From Treponema sp. (GTDB lineage Bacteria > Spirochaetota > Spirochaetia > Treponematales > Treponemataceae): a stretch of DNA of 64,000 nt. Location: the NCBI GenBank assembly GCA_024687165.1, contig JAILEY010000037.1, forward strand, positions 1 through 64,000. Reading direction: 5' to 3'. Positions within the stretch are counted from its first letter, which is position 1. Every line of letters starts with the position of its first letter. The position numbers and the translations under genes are program-made. Below are positions 42,608 to 51,192 of this stretch, one piece after another. The notes beneath the pieces were generated by a model that did no database searches, was not told the origin of the DNA, and worked only from the letters and a program-made list of their open reading frames with translations.

Positions 42608-43930
42608 TTAAAACAATGCGTCGTGAAGGACCTGGATTGTTTTATCCCCCTGATCCTGATCTACAAGGAAGCTGATGTTAACTTTACTTGCACCCTGGCT
42701 GATCATCTGCACATTGATTCCTTCATTTGAAAGAGCAGTAAATGCCTTTGCAAGAATGTTTGAAGAATGGCTTGCGTCACAGATTACAGTAACGATTGCT
42801 TTTCCTGCTGTTGCCTTAACTTCTGCAACACGTGCAAGATCTTCAAGAAGTCCTGAAAGATCGCCCTTTGTATTTACAGTAAGCGATACTGAAACTTCAG
42901 AAGTTGCAATTACGTCAATGCTGATGTTCCACTTGAGGAACTGATTGAAGATGTGTGCAAGGAATCCTGAAGCTCCGAGCATGCGGCTGGACTGAATATC
43001 AATGAGTGTAATGTTTTTTACTTTTGTAAGTGCAGTAACTGGAGGTACTGTGCCTGTGTGTTTTTCTACGATGAGAGTTCCTTCACTCTTTATGTTGTAA
43101 CTGTTCTTAACGCGAACTGGAGTTCCTGTCTTTCGGCATGGAATCATTGAGCGTGGATGAAGAACCTGTGCACCGAAAATTGCAAGTTCCTGTGCTTCTT
43201 CATAAGTTACTTCAGGAACAGGCTTTGCATTTTTTACAAGACGTGGATCTGTAGTCATAATTCCGTCAACATCTTTCCATGTCTGAATTTCTTTTGCGCC
43301 CATTGCAGAACCGATCATTGTAGCACTTAAATCAGAACCGCCGCGTCCAAGAGTTGTGATTGTTCCGTTTTTATCTTTTGCGATGAAGCCTGTAATAATC
43401 GGGATTTCCTTCTGCTTGCCGTTCTTGTAGTCGCTTAAATGTTTTGGAATGTTGTCCCATACTTCATCAAGAAGTTCTGCGCTCATGTAGTTGCTGTCAG
43501 AAACAATACCGATGTCCCATGCGTCATAGAATTTTGCAGGAGTTCCAAGCTTTGTAAGATATGCTGCCATCATGCGTACAGACATTCTTTCACCAAATGA
43601 AACAAGATAGTCGCGTGAACGTTTTGAAAGTTCCTTCAGCATGCTGATACCAGTAAGAAGAGTCTTAAGTTCATCAAGAAGTTCTTTGATTGCAGGCACT
43701 TCAATTTCAAGTTCCTTTGCTGTATCAAAGTGAAGCTTTTCAATTTTTTCAATATCAACTTTTCCCTCAACTGCCATGTCTGCAGCTTCAAGAAGATGGT
43801 CTGTTGTGTCTCCCATTGCAGAAAGTACAACTGCAGGAAGTTCATCCTTGTAAGTCTGAATAATTTCAGCAACGTGTCTGATGCGGTCAGCGTTTGCAAC
43901 TGAAGAACCGCCAAATTTCATTACGATCAT
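42608..43930 (-). CDS. lysC: Aspartate kinase
   Basis: A 440-residue monofunctional aspartokinase. VMKFGGSSVANADRI is the phosphate loop, and ITGFIAKDKNGTITTLGRGGSDLSATMIG the substrate region. Two ACT domains at the carboxy end (LIDIQSSRMLGASGFLAHIF and VQMISQGASKVNISFLVDQ segments) would allow feedback control by lysine or threonine. AAGGAA precedes the ATG. It feeds DapB, encoded next. No leader riboswitch is evident; the upstream space is filled by a repeat element instead. Confidence 0.94.
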   Translation of the reverse strand: MIVMKFGGSSVANADRIRHVAEIIQTYKDELPAVVLSAMGDTTDHLLEAADMAVEGKVDIEKIEKLHFDTAKELEIEVPAIKELLDELKTLLTGISMLKELSKRSRDYLVSFGERMSVRMMAAYLTKLGTPAKFYDAWDIGIVSDSNYMSAELLDEVWDNIPKHLSDYKNGKQKEIPIITGFIAKDKNGTITTLGRGGSDLSATMIGSAMGAKEIQTWKDVDGIMTTDPRLVKNAKPVPEVTYEEAQELAIFGAQVLHPRSMIPCRKTGTPVRVKNSYNIKSEGTLIVEKHTGTVPPVTALTKVKNITLIDIQSSRMLGASGFLAHIFNQFLKWNISIDVIATSEVSVSLTVNTKGDLSGLLEDLARVAEVKATAGKAIVTVICDASHSSNILAKAFTALSNEGINVQMISQGASKVNISFLVDQDQGDKTIQVLHDALF

Positions 43931-43946
43931 ATTTTGTTCCTTATAT

Positions 43947-44083
43947 ATAAATTAAAAACTTCCGGGCAAATGTTCAGGTTCAAAAACGCGATTAGCATCG
44001 CTTGATGCGTACCATTGCAAAGAAACTATCGCTCAATGGCACGAATCATTTTGCCCCTGCTCATTTGCCCTCGCGTTATTTAT
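43947..44083. repeat. Dispersed three-way-junction element, copy A2
   Basis: Outer ATAAAT (43947-43952) with ATTTAT (44078-44083); internal loop TTCCGG on one side and TCGCG on the other; GGGCAAATG (43964-43972) pairs perfectly with CATTTGCCC (44062-44070). Inside are hairpins GCGAT-TAGC-ATCGC (43988-44001) and CCATTG (44012-44017) with CAATGG (44034-44039). The five-base stem, four-base loop hairpin is in the same place as in the copies at 13953 and 46882, with different but paired bases. Confidence 0.78.
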
Positions 44084-44092
44084 TTTATGTGA

Positions 44093-44187
44093 ATAAAAAT
44101 CTTCCGGGATTTGGGTGTTTTCGGTCTTTCTCATCTCGCTTCAGATTTTTATATCAAACTTTATATAAACTTCCGGGCAAATGTTCA
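44093..44187. repeat. Short hairpin copy and a duplicated arm of the element
   Basis: ATAAAAATC (44093-44101) pairs perfectly with GATTTTTAT (44144-44152) around a loop that begins TTCCGGG and contains TCTCGC, the two loop signatures of the larger element. Downstream, AACTTCCGGGCAAATGTTCA (44168-44187) is an exact 20-bp direct repeat of 43957-43976, so an arm of copy A2 is present again without its partner. Confidence 0.65.
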
Positions 44188-44191
44188 ATCT

Positions 44192-45487
44192 CTAACTGAA
44201 TAATTTTCTGCATTCAAGATAGAAGCGTTTTTCGTCTGCCTCACCCATGCTGAAACTTTTGCGTGGAAGAGGACCGGAGCCGCTGATTGTTTCAAAGAAT
44301 GAATCTTTTGCAATCGGTGGAAGCATGATGCTTACTGCATTTTCTTTTTTTCCAAGACGAACAACTTCATCAGTTCCGTGAATGTAGTCAATTTCAATTC
44401 CGCTGTTTTCTGCAATGAATGAATCAAGTACAGGCTGAAGACGGCTTACTGCAAGTTCTGTAATTGGAGTTTCAACAACTTTGTTTACAGTAGTACCGTT
44501 TTTTGTAAACATGAAACCAAAGTTTGCTTTTGATGCTTCTACGTTCTTGCTCATTGCATCTGCAGAATCAGCATCAACAATTTTACCGCCGAGTTTTTCT
44601 GCAACATAATTCATCAGTTTTTCTGCATCAGTATTGAACATTACGCGGTGAATCGGTTCGAATGTAAGACCTGTGTCGTAGATGTTTACGATTTCAACAA
44701 GTGCGTAGCGGACATTCTGATTTGGAGAAGCTTTTGTTTTTTCTTCATCCCATACAGCCTTTGCAGTTGCAAGAGAATGATTTCCGTCTCCTACTGCAAA
44801 AAGGAAAGAGCTTCCGTCTGAAGCAGTATTTGCCTTTTTCAAATTTTCAAGAGCCTTGTGAACTTTTTCAAGATCTTCATCAGATTTAACAGCCCAGCCT
44901 GTGATGTGACCCGAGTTAAGCATAAGGTCTCCGTCATAAACAGGAGAATTCTTTTTTGCATTTTCACCGGCTGCTTCAACAAGAGTGCGGTTTGGATCAT
45001 TTACAAGAAGCATGATGTGCGGAAGTTCAAGAGGTGCACCGCTGCGAATTTCTTTTCTTGGAGGAATTCTGTCAACGATTGTAGCTTCTGTTGCGCGGAT
45101 CAAAGCTTTGCTGAAAGGTTTCCATTCGTAAGTTTCAAGATCCACAGCAACAATAAGACCGTGGCGACATCTTCCGTAAGCAGTAGTGCGTTCAAGATAA
45201 ATAAACTCTTCTGTTTCCGCGTCAAAAATATCACCGCTCATATATGAAGTCATAGATTCTTTAATTTTTGAAATGCGTTCTTTTTTATCCGGAGAGTTTA
45301 AATAAACTTCTGGCAGAATAAGATTCAACGTTGATGGATTTGTACCTGCTGCCTTTTCTGCATTTTTCCAGTATTCAGCATCCTGCGTGTACTGATCACA
45401 TGCAACAACACTCCATGATTTCAAATCCTTTTTTTTCGGCAAAAGAATGCCTGGAACTTTAATTCCAAATTCTTCAAAGTTTTTCAT
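44192..45487 (-). CDS. DUF1015 family protein
   Basis: A 431-residue cytoplasmic protein of the DUF1015 family (amino end VPGILLPKKKDLKSWSVVACDQYTQD; FLFAVGDGNHSLATAKAVWD; FEPIHRVMF). The family is widespread in anaerobes and its biochemical role is not established. The GDGNHS motif is its most conserved feature. It is monocistronic, without a ribosome site; TAAAAT (45501-45496 on the minus strand) ends 8 nt before the ATG. Confidence 0.85.
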   Translation of the reverse strand: MKNFEEFGIKVPGILLPKKKDLKSWSVVACDQYTQDAEYWKNAEKAAGTNPSTLNLILPEVYLNSPDKKERISKIKESMTSYMSGDIFDAETEEFIYLERTTAYGRCRHGLIVAVDLETYEWKPFSKALIRATEATIVDRIPPRKEIRSGAPLELPHIMLLVNDPNRTLVEAAGENAKKNSPVYDGDLMLNSGHITGWAVKSDEDLEKVHKALENLKKANTASDGSSFLFAVGDGNHSLATAKAVWDEEKTKASPNQNVRYALVEIVNIYDTGLTFEPIHRVMFNTDAEKLMNYVAEKLGGKIVDADSADAMSKNVEASKANFGFMFTKNGTTVNKVVETPITELAVSRLQPVLDSFIAENSGIEIDYIHGTDEVVRLGKKENAVSIMLPPIAKDSFFETISGSGPLPRKSFSMGEADEKRFYLECRKLFS

Positions 45488-45495
45488 AATGGCTT

Positions 45496-45525
45496 ATTTT
45501 AGCAAAATTTGTGCCAATTTGTCAT
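45496..45525 (-). promoter_or_regulatory. Short-leader promoter of the DUF1015 gene
   Basis: ATGACA (45525-45520), 18-bp spacer, TAAAAT (45501-45496), eight bases, ATG at 45487. Confidence 0.5.
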
Positions 45526-45561
45526 TCATTAATTTGATAAATTTTCTGTGGTAAATTTTCT

Positions 45562-45722
45562 AGCTTTAAATAGAAGATATAGAAATCAACGGATTATTGT
45601 TTTAAAACTGATTTTAGAAGCTATTTAATTTAGAATTATAAATAGAATAAAAAAAATTGGCGCGAAGGAATATTGAGAGAATAATTTTTTGAGCTTTAAT
45701 ATAGAATTTATAGAAATCAACG
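45562..45722. repeat. Pair of ~31-bp direct repeats and a solo element arm
   Basis: AGCTTTAAATAGAAG followed by ATATAGAAATCAACG (45562-45591) recurs with small changes at 45692-45722. Between them, AATTGGCGCGAAGGAATATT and GAGAG (45655-45679) match the reverse complement of the 3' loop arm of the element at 46882-47029 with two differences, flanked by A-run and T-run that can pair. This fills the 393-bp gap between the DUF1015 gene and galE together with the next element; no gene is seen there. Confidence 0.55.
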
Positions 45723-45864
45723 TAAGCGGAAGATCAGACTGAAAAAAAAATCTGCACACACGGCGTAGCAAGTGCGTACGGCGTGCCGAAGGGCGTAGCG
45801 CGGAACTAGCAGTGAAACTTCAAGCTAGCCTTTTTTTCGGGCTGGTCTTCCGCTGGGAGTTGAT
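45716..45864. repeat. GC-rich intergenic inverted-repeat element
   Basis: ATCAAC (45716-45721) with GTTGAT (45859-45864) and AGCGGAAGA (45725-45733) with TCTTCCGCT (45846-45854) are perfect pairs. Inside lie an A-run/T-run pair, a CTAGC/GCTAG hairpin and a GC-rich core with four GCGTA/GCGTG units, in strong contrast to the AT-rich surroundings. Arms resemble those of the element at 1902-1993. Confidence 0.65.
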
Positions 45865-45880
45865 TTTTAAGTATTAATTT

Positions 45881-46858
45881 TTACAGCTTAAAAAATTTCC
45901 TGTAGGCATTCCATGTTGAACTTACAAGAGTGTCTACATCAGAAAATTTTGCGCTCCAGTTAAGAACCTTTTGTGCAAGATCTGATTTTGCAGTAAGCTG
46001 TGCAGGATCTCCAGGGCGGCGTCCAACATAATCAGCCTTGATTTCTTTTCCTGTGATACGGCGTGCAGCTTCAAGCATTTCCGTAACAGTAATTCCGTTT
46101 CCTGTTCCAAGATTCAGCGTGATGCTTTCGTTCTTTGAAGAAATATATTCAAGTGCTTTCACATGTGCTGATGCAAGATCTGAAACATGAATGTAGTCGC
46201 GGATACAGGTGCCGTCGCGGGTAGGGTAGTCGCTTCCAAAGACACTCATCTTTTCTCTTTTGCCGCATGCAGTTTCCATGATTACAGGAAGAAGGTTTGC
46301 AGGATTCTGTTCAAGACCGTAAAGAACACCCTCCGGATCGTAACCTGCTGCATTAAAATATCTGAGTGCTGCAAATTTAAGTCCCTTAAGCTGATCGTAC
46401 CACTTCATGAATTCTTCTATTTTAAGCTTTGTAAATCCGTAGTAATTTTCAGGATTTTTTGGATGCTCTTCATCAACAGGCACATACTGAGGTTCACCAA
46501 AAACTGCGGCAGTTGAAGAGAAAACCATGTAATTGCAGTTATGCTTTACGGCTGCGTTCAAAATATTCAAAGTTCCGTTAATATTGTTTACTGAATATTT
46601 TTCAGGATAAATCATGCTTTCCCCTACAGCCTTAAATGCTGCAAGATGAATGAATGCATCAAATCCGCGCTCAAATGCTTTTTCAAGATTTTTTACATTG
46701 AGAATGTCGCCTTTTATAAAATCATTTTCTTTAAAAAGATTCTGCTTAAGTCCGCTTGAAAGGTTATCAAAAACAGTAACTTTGTGACCACAAGCCATAA
46801 GTTCCTTTACAACGTGACTTCCAATATATCCTGCACCACCAATAACTAAAACTTTCAT
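45881..46858 (-). CDS. galE: UDP-glucose 4-epimerase
   Basis: A 325-residue short-chain dehydrogenase-type epimerase. VLVIGGAGYIGSHVVKELMA is the NAD-binding loop. FSSTAAVFGEP supplies the catalytic Ser/Thr, and ENYYGFTKLKIEEF the catalytic Tyr-x-x-x-Lys. RYFNAAGYDPEG, RDGTCIRDYIHVSDLA and LNLGTGNGITV follow. It interconverts UDP-glucose and UDP-galactose for glycan synthesis. AAGGAAG precedes the ATG. It stands alone between two repeat-rich gaps. Confidence 0.95.
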   Translation of the reverse strand: MKVLVIGGAGYIGSHVVKELMACGHKVTVFDNLSSGLKQNLFKENDFIKGDILNVKNLEKAFERGFDAFIHLAAFKAVGESMIYPEKYSVNNINGTLNILNAAVKHNCNYMVFSSTAAVFGEPQYVPVDEEHPKNPENYYGFTKLKIEEFMKWYDQLKGLKFAALRYFNAAGYDPEGVLYGLEQNPANLLPVIMETACGKREKMSVFGSDYPTRDGTCIRDYIHVSDLASAHVKALEYISSKNESITLNLGTGNGITVTEMLEAARRITGKEIKADYVGRRPGDPAQLTAKSDLAQKVLNWSAKFSDVDTLVSSTWNAYRKFFKL

Positions 46859-46881
46859 AAAAACTTCCTTTTAATTTAAAA

Positions 46882-47029
46882 AATTGACTCCCAGTCGTCT
46901 TGAGAGTTCCAAAACCGATGCTGTCGCATCTACATGCTGTTTGTTGCAAAGTAACTATTTATTTTGTCGCTACCGCGACAGCAACAAACAGAATGTTTTC
47001 GGCCCTCTCAATACTCCTTCGCGTCAATT
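46882..47029. repeat. Dispersed three-way-junction inverted-repeat element, copy A3
   Basis: AATTGAC (46882-46888) with GTCAATT (47023-47029); internal loop TCCCAGTCGTC against ACTCCTTCGC; TTGAGAG (46900-46906) with CTCTCAA (47005-47011); hairpin GATGC-TGTC-GCATC; stem CTGTTTGTTG (46937-46946) with CAACAAACAG (46982-46991). Compared with copy A1, GCGTG/CACGC has become GAGAG/CTCTC, so both sides of the stem changed together. Confidence 0.85.
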
Positions 47030-47144
47030 ATGTAAATTCTCATAATGTAATTTTTAATCAGAGAACTCAAGAGTATTTTATCACATTAAAGAGTTTGTTT
47101 TCTATAGAACTATTGTGTTTTAAAAAAAAATGAGTCCTATAGAG

Positions 47145-47181
47145 TTAATAAAATTGAGCGACTGGGAGGCAATTTTGTTAA
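47145..47181. repeat. Minimal hairpin copy, inverted orientation
   Basis: TTAATAAAATTG (47145-47156) pairs with CAATTTTGTTAA (47170-47181). The loop read on the minus strand is CCTCCCAGTCGCT, the same loop sequence as in copy A3 and in 25741-25780. With copy A3 and the lipoprotein promoter it accounts for most of the 547-bp gap between galE and the first giant lipoprotein; 47030-47144 shows nothing recognisable. Confidence 0.62.
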
Positions 47182-47246
47182 TATTTAATAGAAATTATTT
47201 TAAGTTTAAATTAAAAATTTTCTTCAAAAAAAGTTTAAAAAAAAAT

Positions 47247-47276
47247 TTGACGGATAAAAAAAAACGGGTGTACAAT
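47247..47276 (+). promoter_or_regulatory. Promoter of the giant lipoprotein pair
   Basis: TTGACG (47247-47252), 18-bp spacer, TACAAT (47271-47276). It gives a leader of about 120 nt, long for this window, with an AGTGGTGA ribosome-like site before the ATG at 47406. Confidence 0.55.
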
Positions 47277-47405
47277 TAGTAAATGTCAAAAATCTCCATA
47301 TTGAGAATGCGAGATTATGCCGATAATGAGATGAGTTTTATTAGGTGGATCTGTTTAAAATAAATCAATTTTATACAGAGTGCTAGCGAAAAAAGTGGTG
47401 ATAAT

Positions 47406-50400
47406 ATGAAAAAAACTTTTAGCTCTTTTCTTGTGGCAGCATTGACTGTATTTAATTTTTTAACAATCTCTTGTGACGTTGGTATGGGAGAAGCCGTTGA
47501 CCTGGAAGCTCCTGTTCTGACTGTTGAAAGTCCTTCTAATAACGCTTTTGTTCCGCGAAATTTTACAATTAAAGGAACTGCTGAAGATAACATCGGTTGT
47601 GAAAAAATCAAGTTTGATTATAAGTATAAAATCAACGGTGTTGAATATGCAGGCAGTAAATCTTGCGGAGTTTCAGGAAATAATTTTGAATGTAATTTTA
47701 CTTTTGACAAAGATGTAGAAGTTTCCTTTGAAATTGCAGCTCTTGATAAAAATAAGAACGGTTCTGAATATTCATCTGCTTCACGAACATATATTATTGA
47801 TAGTAACGACCCTAAGGTTGGTAAAGTTGCAATCCGTCGCGGCTCATATACAGCACGTCTTTTGCCTCTTGCAGATTTTAAAACTGAATATACAGGAAAA
47901 ACAGCCCTTAGAGATAATCCTGAAAATAAAGATTACTTTCAGAATCAGAATTTTGTTTTGTATTGTACTCTAAAAGATTCTTATGGAATCGGAGGTGCAA
48001 AAATCAGGCTTTATGAGGGAGATAACCTTATAATAGAAAAAACAATGCCTGAAAGTACAGAAAATAAATTCTCTCCTGAATTTGAATTTACAGAAAGTGA
48101 ATTGATTGCAGCTCGTCCTTCACTTGCAACAGGCGTTCATTATCTTAGACCTGAGCTTATAGCCCGCGATACTGCAGGAAATATTGTAACTGAAAAAAAA
48201 GATTATTTAGCATTTGAAAGTGCCTATGATGTTCCGCATGTAAAATACAACACGATGATTGGTGACATTGATGACGGCGGAAAAATCACTGTAGGCGTAG
48301 GTGGTTCTGTTCCTGTTACAGTTTTTGATGATGACGGAATTGCTTCGATTCAGTATAAGTTTGTTGCTGATTCTGCTTTTACGAGTGCAGGAAGCGTTAC
48401 AGGATTTTCTTCTGTTTCTGTTGAGTCAGGACTTCGTGATAAGTCTTTTGATTTGACTGCTCCGAATGTTGATGGTCCTTATAAGCTTGTACTTAAAGTA
48501 ACTGATACAAATAGCCCTGCTACAGTTTATCTTAGAGCTGTTGATACAAAAGTTACAAATGGTGACGCTGCAACAATCATTATTGAAGATCCTCATGAAA
48601 ATTCTGTTCCATCGCTGAATGTAAATGATTTTACAATTTCAGGATATACAATTGATAATCAGTCTGTATCTAAAATTGCAGTTGCATGGCTTCCTGCAGG
48701 TAATTCGGACATTGCAAAAGCAGAAGCTTTCTTTGACACTTATGATTTCTCTGCGGATGCAACACCACCTGGAACTTCTGCACAAAATATAAAAGTCAGA
48801 AAACTTACAGCATCAAGCCCGGTTACTTATGAATCAACAAAAAAGAAAAATACATTCTCTGTTACTTATGATTTCTTTAATGATTTTAAGGACAGTGCAG
48901 GAAACGTAATAAACGATGCAAAAGTATTCATGTTTGCATGTAAAGATACTACAGACAACGTTACTATAAAAACATTCCGTCTTAACAAGTTTACTTCAAA
49001 GCCTTCTTTCAGCGTTTCGTATAAACAAGACGGGGACACTACCTGGACAACAAGTACAGATCCTCTTGTTATGTGTAAGCTTAAAAAGACAGATTTTAAA
49101 ATTACACCTGTAACAGAAAATAATATGCCTATAGAAAACTGTACTGTACAACTTCCTGCCTCTGAATCTACAGGATACGATCAGACTCAGGCATTTGTAA
49201 AAGGTACTTATGAATATGTTTCATTCAGATTGTCGGACGGATCTTCCGGGGCACCTCAGTCTGGTAAGCAGTTTAATCTTATTCTTTATGCAAAAGATAA
49301 GCTTGGTGGTGAAACAAAAAATAACCTTACAATCGCATTTGAAGAAGTTGGTGAGCTTGAATCTATTGAAGCTGATTATACAACTGAAAGTATTTTAACT
49401 GCATCTGATACTCTTAGACTTCAGGCAAACTTTACTCAGCGTGTTACTGTTGATACAAAGGGCGGAACAAAAGTTCCTTATATTCAGCTCTCCGGTACAA
49501 ACTTTAAATATAAAGACGGAACTGAAGTTGCAGCCGCAGACCGCCGTGCATATTTAAAAAGCGGAAATGAATCAAATACTCTTTACTTTGAATATACAAT
49601 TCCCGAAGATGTTGAACTTGAAGCAAAGGATCTTACAATTCCTGAAGATAATTCAATCACTCTTAATGGTGCAGAAGTTGAAGGTATTTTTACGGGAACA
49701 GGTGTAGGAAGTGAATTCAATTTATTAAAACTCGATCTAGACAGCATTGCGCCTTATATTGTTACATACACTCCTTCAAAAGGCGGCGTTGTTGAATCTA
49801 CAGTTGATTCTACAACTAAAGAAAGATCTGTTGAAATCAAACTTACTTTCAATGAACCTGTGGAAATTGAAAGTGGTTCTCTTGTTTTGCAGCGTACTAA
49901 AGACTGGTACATTCCTCCTGTAATCAGTGAAGATGTTTTCCTTAAATTGTTTAATAGTCCGTCAGCAACTTCTGCTGATAAAATTAATCTTTGCGGTTCA
50001 TCAACTAACGTATTTAAATATGGAAAGGATGAAAACGGTATTGATACATTAATCGCCGAAGGTCCATATATGCAGTATACAAATGGACTGGATTTCTCAG
50101 AAACGAATGCAAAACCTGATATTAGTACAAAATATGTTCTTGCATATCAATACGATATTGGTGCAAAAAGTGGAAAGGTTGCAGATATTCGTTCTACATT
50201 AGAAAAACTTGAATATCATAAGGCTGAATTTGATATTAATGATATGACGAGAAGTGACGACGGAAAGACACTTACACTTAAAGTAAAAGATTCTCATTTC
50301 ATTGGTAATCTTGTAAATGGTGTAGAATATTATCTAACATTTGATGCTGCTTGTGTACATGATGCTGCGTATAATTACAATACAGAAGCTATTGCAGCAA

Positions 50401-51176
50401 ATGAATATAAATTTAAGATTGATGCTGTAGCAACTCCAGTAATCAGAATTAATAGAACAGCTACAAATAAAAAAGAGTCTGAGCCAAGCGGAAAGGTGAA
50501 TGCAAAAATTGATTGTGAAACACCAGATGCAATAATTAAATATCAAAAGACATTTGTAACAACCAGTGGAAAAACTGTGACTACAAATACTAATAACAGC
50601 ACAGTGCATACAAATGCAGGAAATGTAACCAGTGCTACGGTAAAAGGTTTAACAGCATCTGTTTTAGTAACAGACAAAAATACTGGTTCAACTGTTGTAA
50701 CAGATATTGCGGGGGACGGAACATATTCAACGGCAGAAAAATATTTTATAAAAGCAACAGCTTCAATTGGAAGTAAGTCTGCAGATGGGTATGAAGGAGC
50801 ATTCAAAACTGTTCTTCATTATGACTTTGTAGGAAGAAATAATTGGAGTGATGCAAGATGTAGTTATAATGAAGCTGGTAATATGGGAATATATGGTGCT
50901 CAAACACCAGAAGGAGCTTCATTTACTGCAGGCTGGCCTTTAACACAAAACAGTTCAGAAAGAAAAGATTATCAGATAGCATATGAGAAAAAAGTAAATC
51001 CAAATAATAATGCTGCTTATAGCTATTACTGGTGTAGCTGGCAATTATTGACGGACTTTACACTTCAGGTTCATTGTCGAGGTAGCTGGCAAGATCCAGC
51101 AGATGCAGAATGTACTTATGGTCAATATATTTATGGAAGAAACAAGCATAGTTATGATTGGAATCCAGAGAACTAA
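47406..51176 (+). CDS. Giant Ig-like repeat surface lipoprotein 1
   Basis: A 1256-residue predicted lipoprotein (signal MKKTFSSFLVAALTVFNFLT, lipobox ending at Cys23). Successive β-sandwich, Ig-like modules follow: APVLTVESPSNNAFVP with FTIKGTAEDN near 35-60, several similar units, a cadherin-like stretch (LRLQANFTQRVTV, VPYIQLSG) near 660-700, and a Big_5-like unit (VEIKLTFNEPVEI) near 815. The final 250 residues begin ATPVIRINRTATN and contain KIDCETPDA; they end in an aromatic domain (NNWSDARCSYNE, YYWCSWQLL). It is likely tethered at the surface or in the periplasm as an adhesin or glycan-binding protein; ligand unknown. The end uses more CAA, TTA and ATA codons than the start. A paralogue follows 16 bp downstream. 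Confidence 0.8.
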   Translation: MKKTFSSFLVAALTVFNFLTISCDVGMGEAVDLEAPVLTVESPSNNAFVPRNFTIKGTAEDNIGCEKIKFDYKYKINGVEYAGSKSCGVSGNNFECNFTFDKDVEVSFEIAALDKNKNGSEYSSASRTYIIDSNDPKVGKVAIRRGSYTARLLPLADFKTEYTGKTALRDNPENKDYFQNQNFVLYCTLKDSYGIGGAKIRLYEGDNLIIEKTMPESTENKFSPEFEFTESELIAARPSLATGVHYLRPELIARDTAGNIVTEKKDYLAFESAYDVPHVKYNTMIGDIDDGGKITVGVGGSVPVTVFDDDGIASIQYKFVADSAFTSAGSVTGFSSVSVESGLRDKSFDLTAPNVDGPYKLVLKVTDTNSPATVYLRAVDTKVTNGDAATIIIEDPHENSVPSLNVNDFTISGYTIDNQSVSKIAVAWLPAGNSDIAKAEAFFDTYDFSADATPPGTSAQNIKVRKLTASSPVTYESTKKKNTFSVTYDFFNDFKDSAGNVINDAKVFMFACKDTTDNVTIKTFRLNKFTSKPSFSVSYKQDGDTTWTTSTDPLVMCKLKKTDFKITPVTENNMPIENCTVQLPASESTGYDQTQAFVKGTYEYVSFRLSDGSSGAPQSGKQFNLILYAKDKLGGETKNNLTIAFEEVGELESIEADYTTESILTASDTLRLQANFTQRVTVDTKGGTKVPYIQLSGTNFKYKDGTEVAAADRRAYLKSGNESNTLYFEYTIPEDVELEAKDLTIPEDNSITLNGAEVEGIFTGTGVGSEFNLLKLDLDSIAPYIVTYTPSKGGVVESTVDSTTKERSVEIKLTFNEPVEIESGSLVLQRTKDWYIPPVISEDVFLKLFNSPSATSADKINLCGSSTNVFKYGKDENGIDTLIAEGPYMQYTNGLDFSETNAKPDISTKYVLAYQYDIGAKSGKVADIRSTLEKLEYHKAEFDINDMTRSDDGKTLTLKVKDSHFIGNLVNGVEYYLTFDAACVHDAAYNYNTEAIAANEYKFKIDAVATPVIRINRTATNKKESEPSGKVNAKIDCETPDAIIKYQKTFVTTSGKTVTTNTNNSTVHTNAGNVTSATVKGLTASVLVTDKNTGSTVVTDIAGDGTYSTAEKYFIKATASIGSKSADGYEGAFKTVLHYDFVGRNNWSDARCSYNEAGNMGIYGAQTPEGASFTAGWPLTQNSSERKDYQIAYEKKVNPNNNAAYSYYWCSWQLLTDFTLQVHCRGSWQDPADAECTYGQYIYGRNKHSYDWNPEN

Positions 51177-51192
51177 TGGGGGAGGCAGAAAT

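Noticed and set aside
43931-44191. Lysine riboswitch upstream of lysC
   Set aside because: The gap is filled by the dispersed repeat, and the lysC leader itself is short with an ordinary ribosome site.
45716-45864. tRNA or rRNA fragment in the GC-rich core
   Set aside because: No T-loop, anticodon arm or CCA-like end can be drawn.
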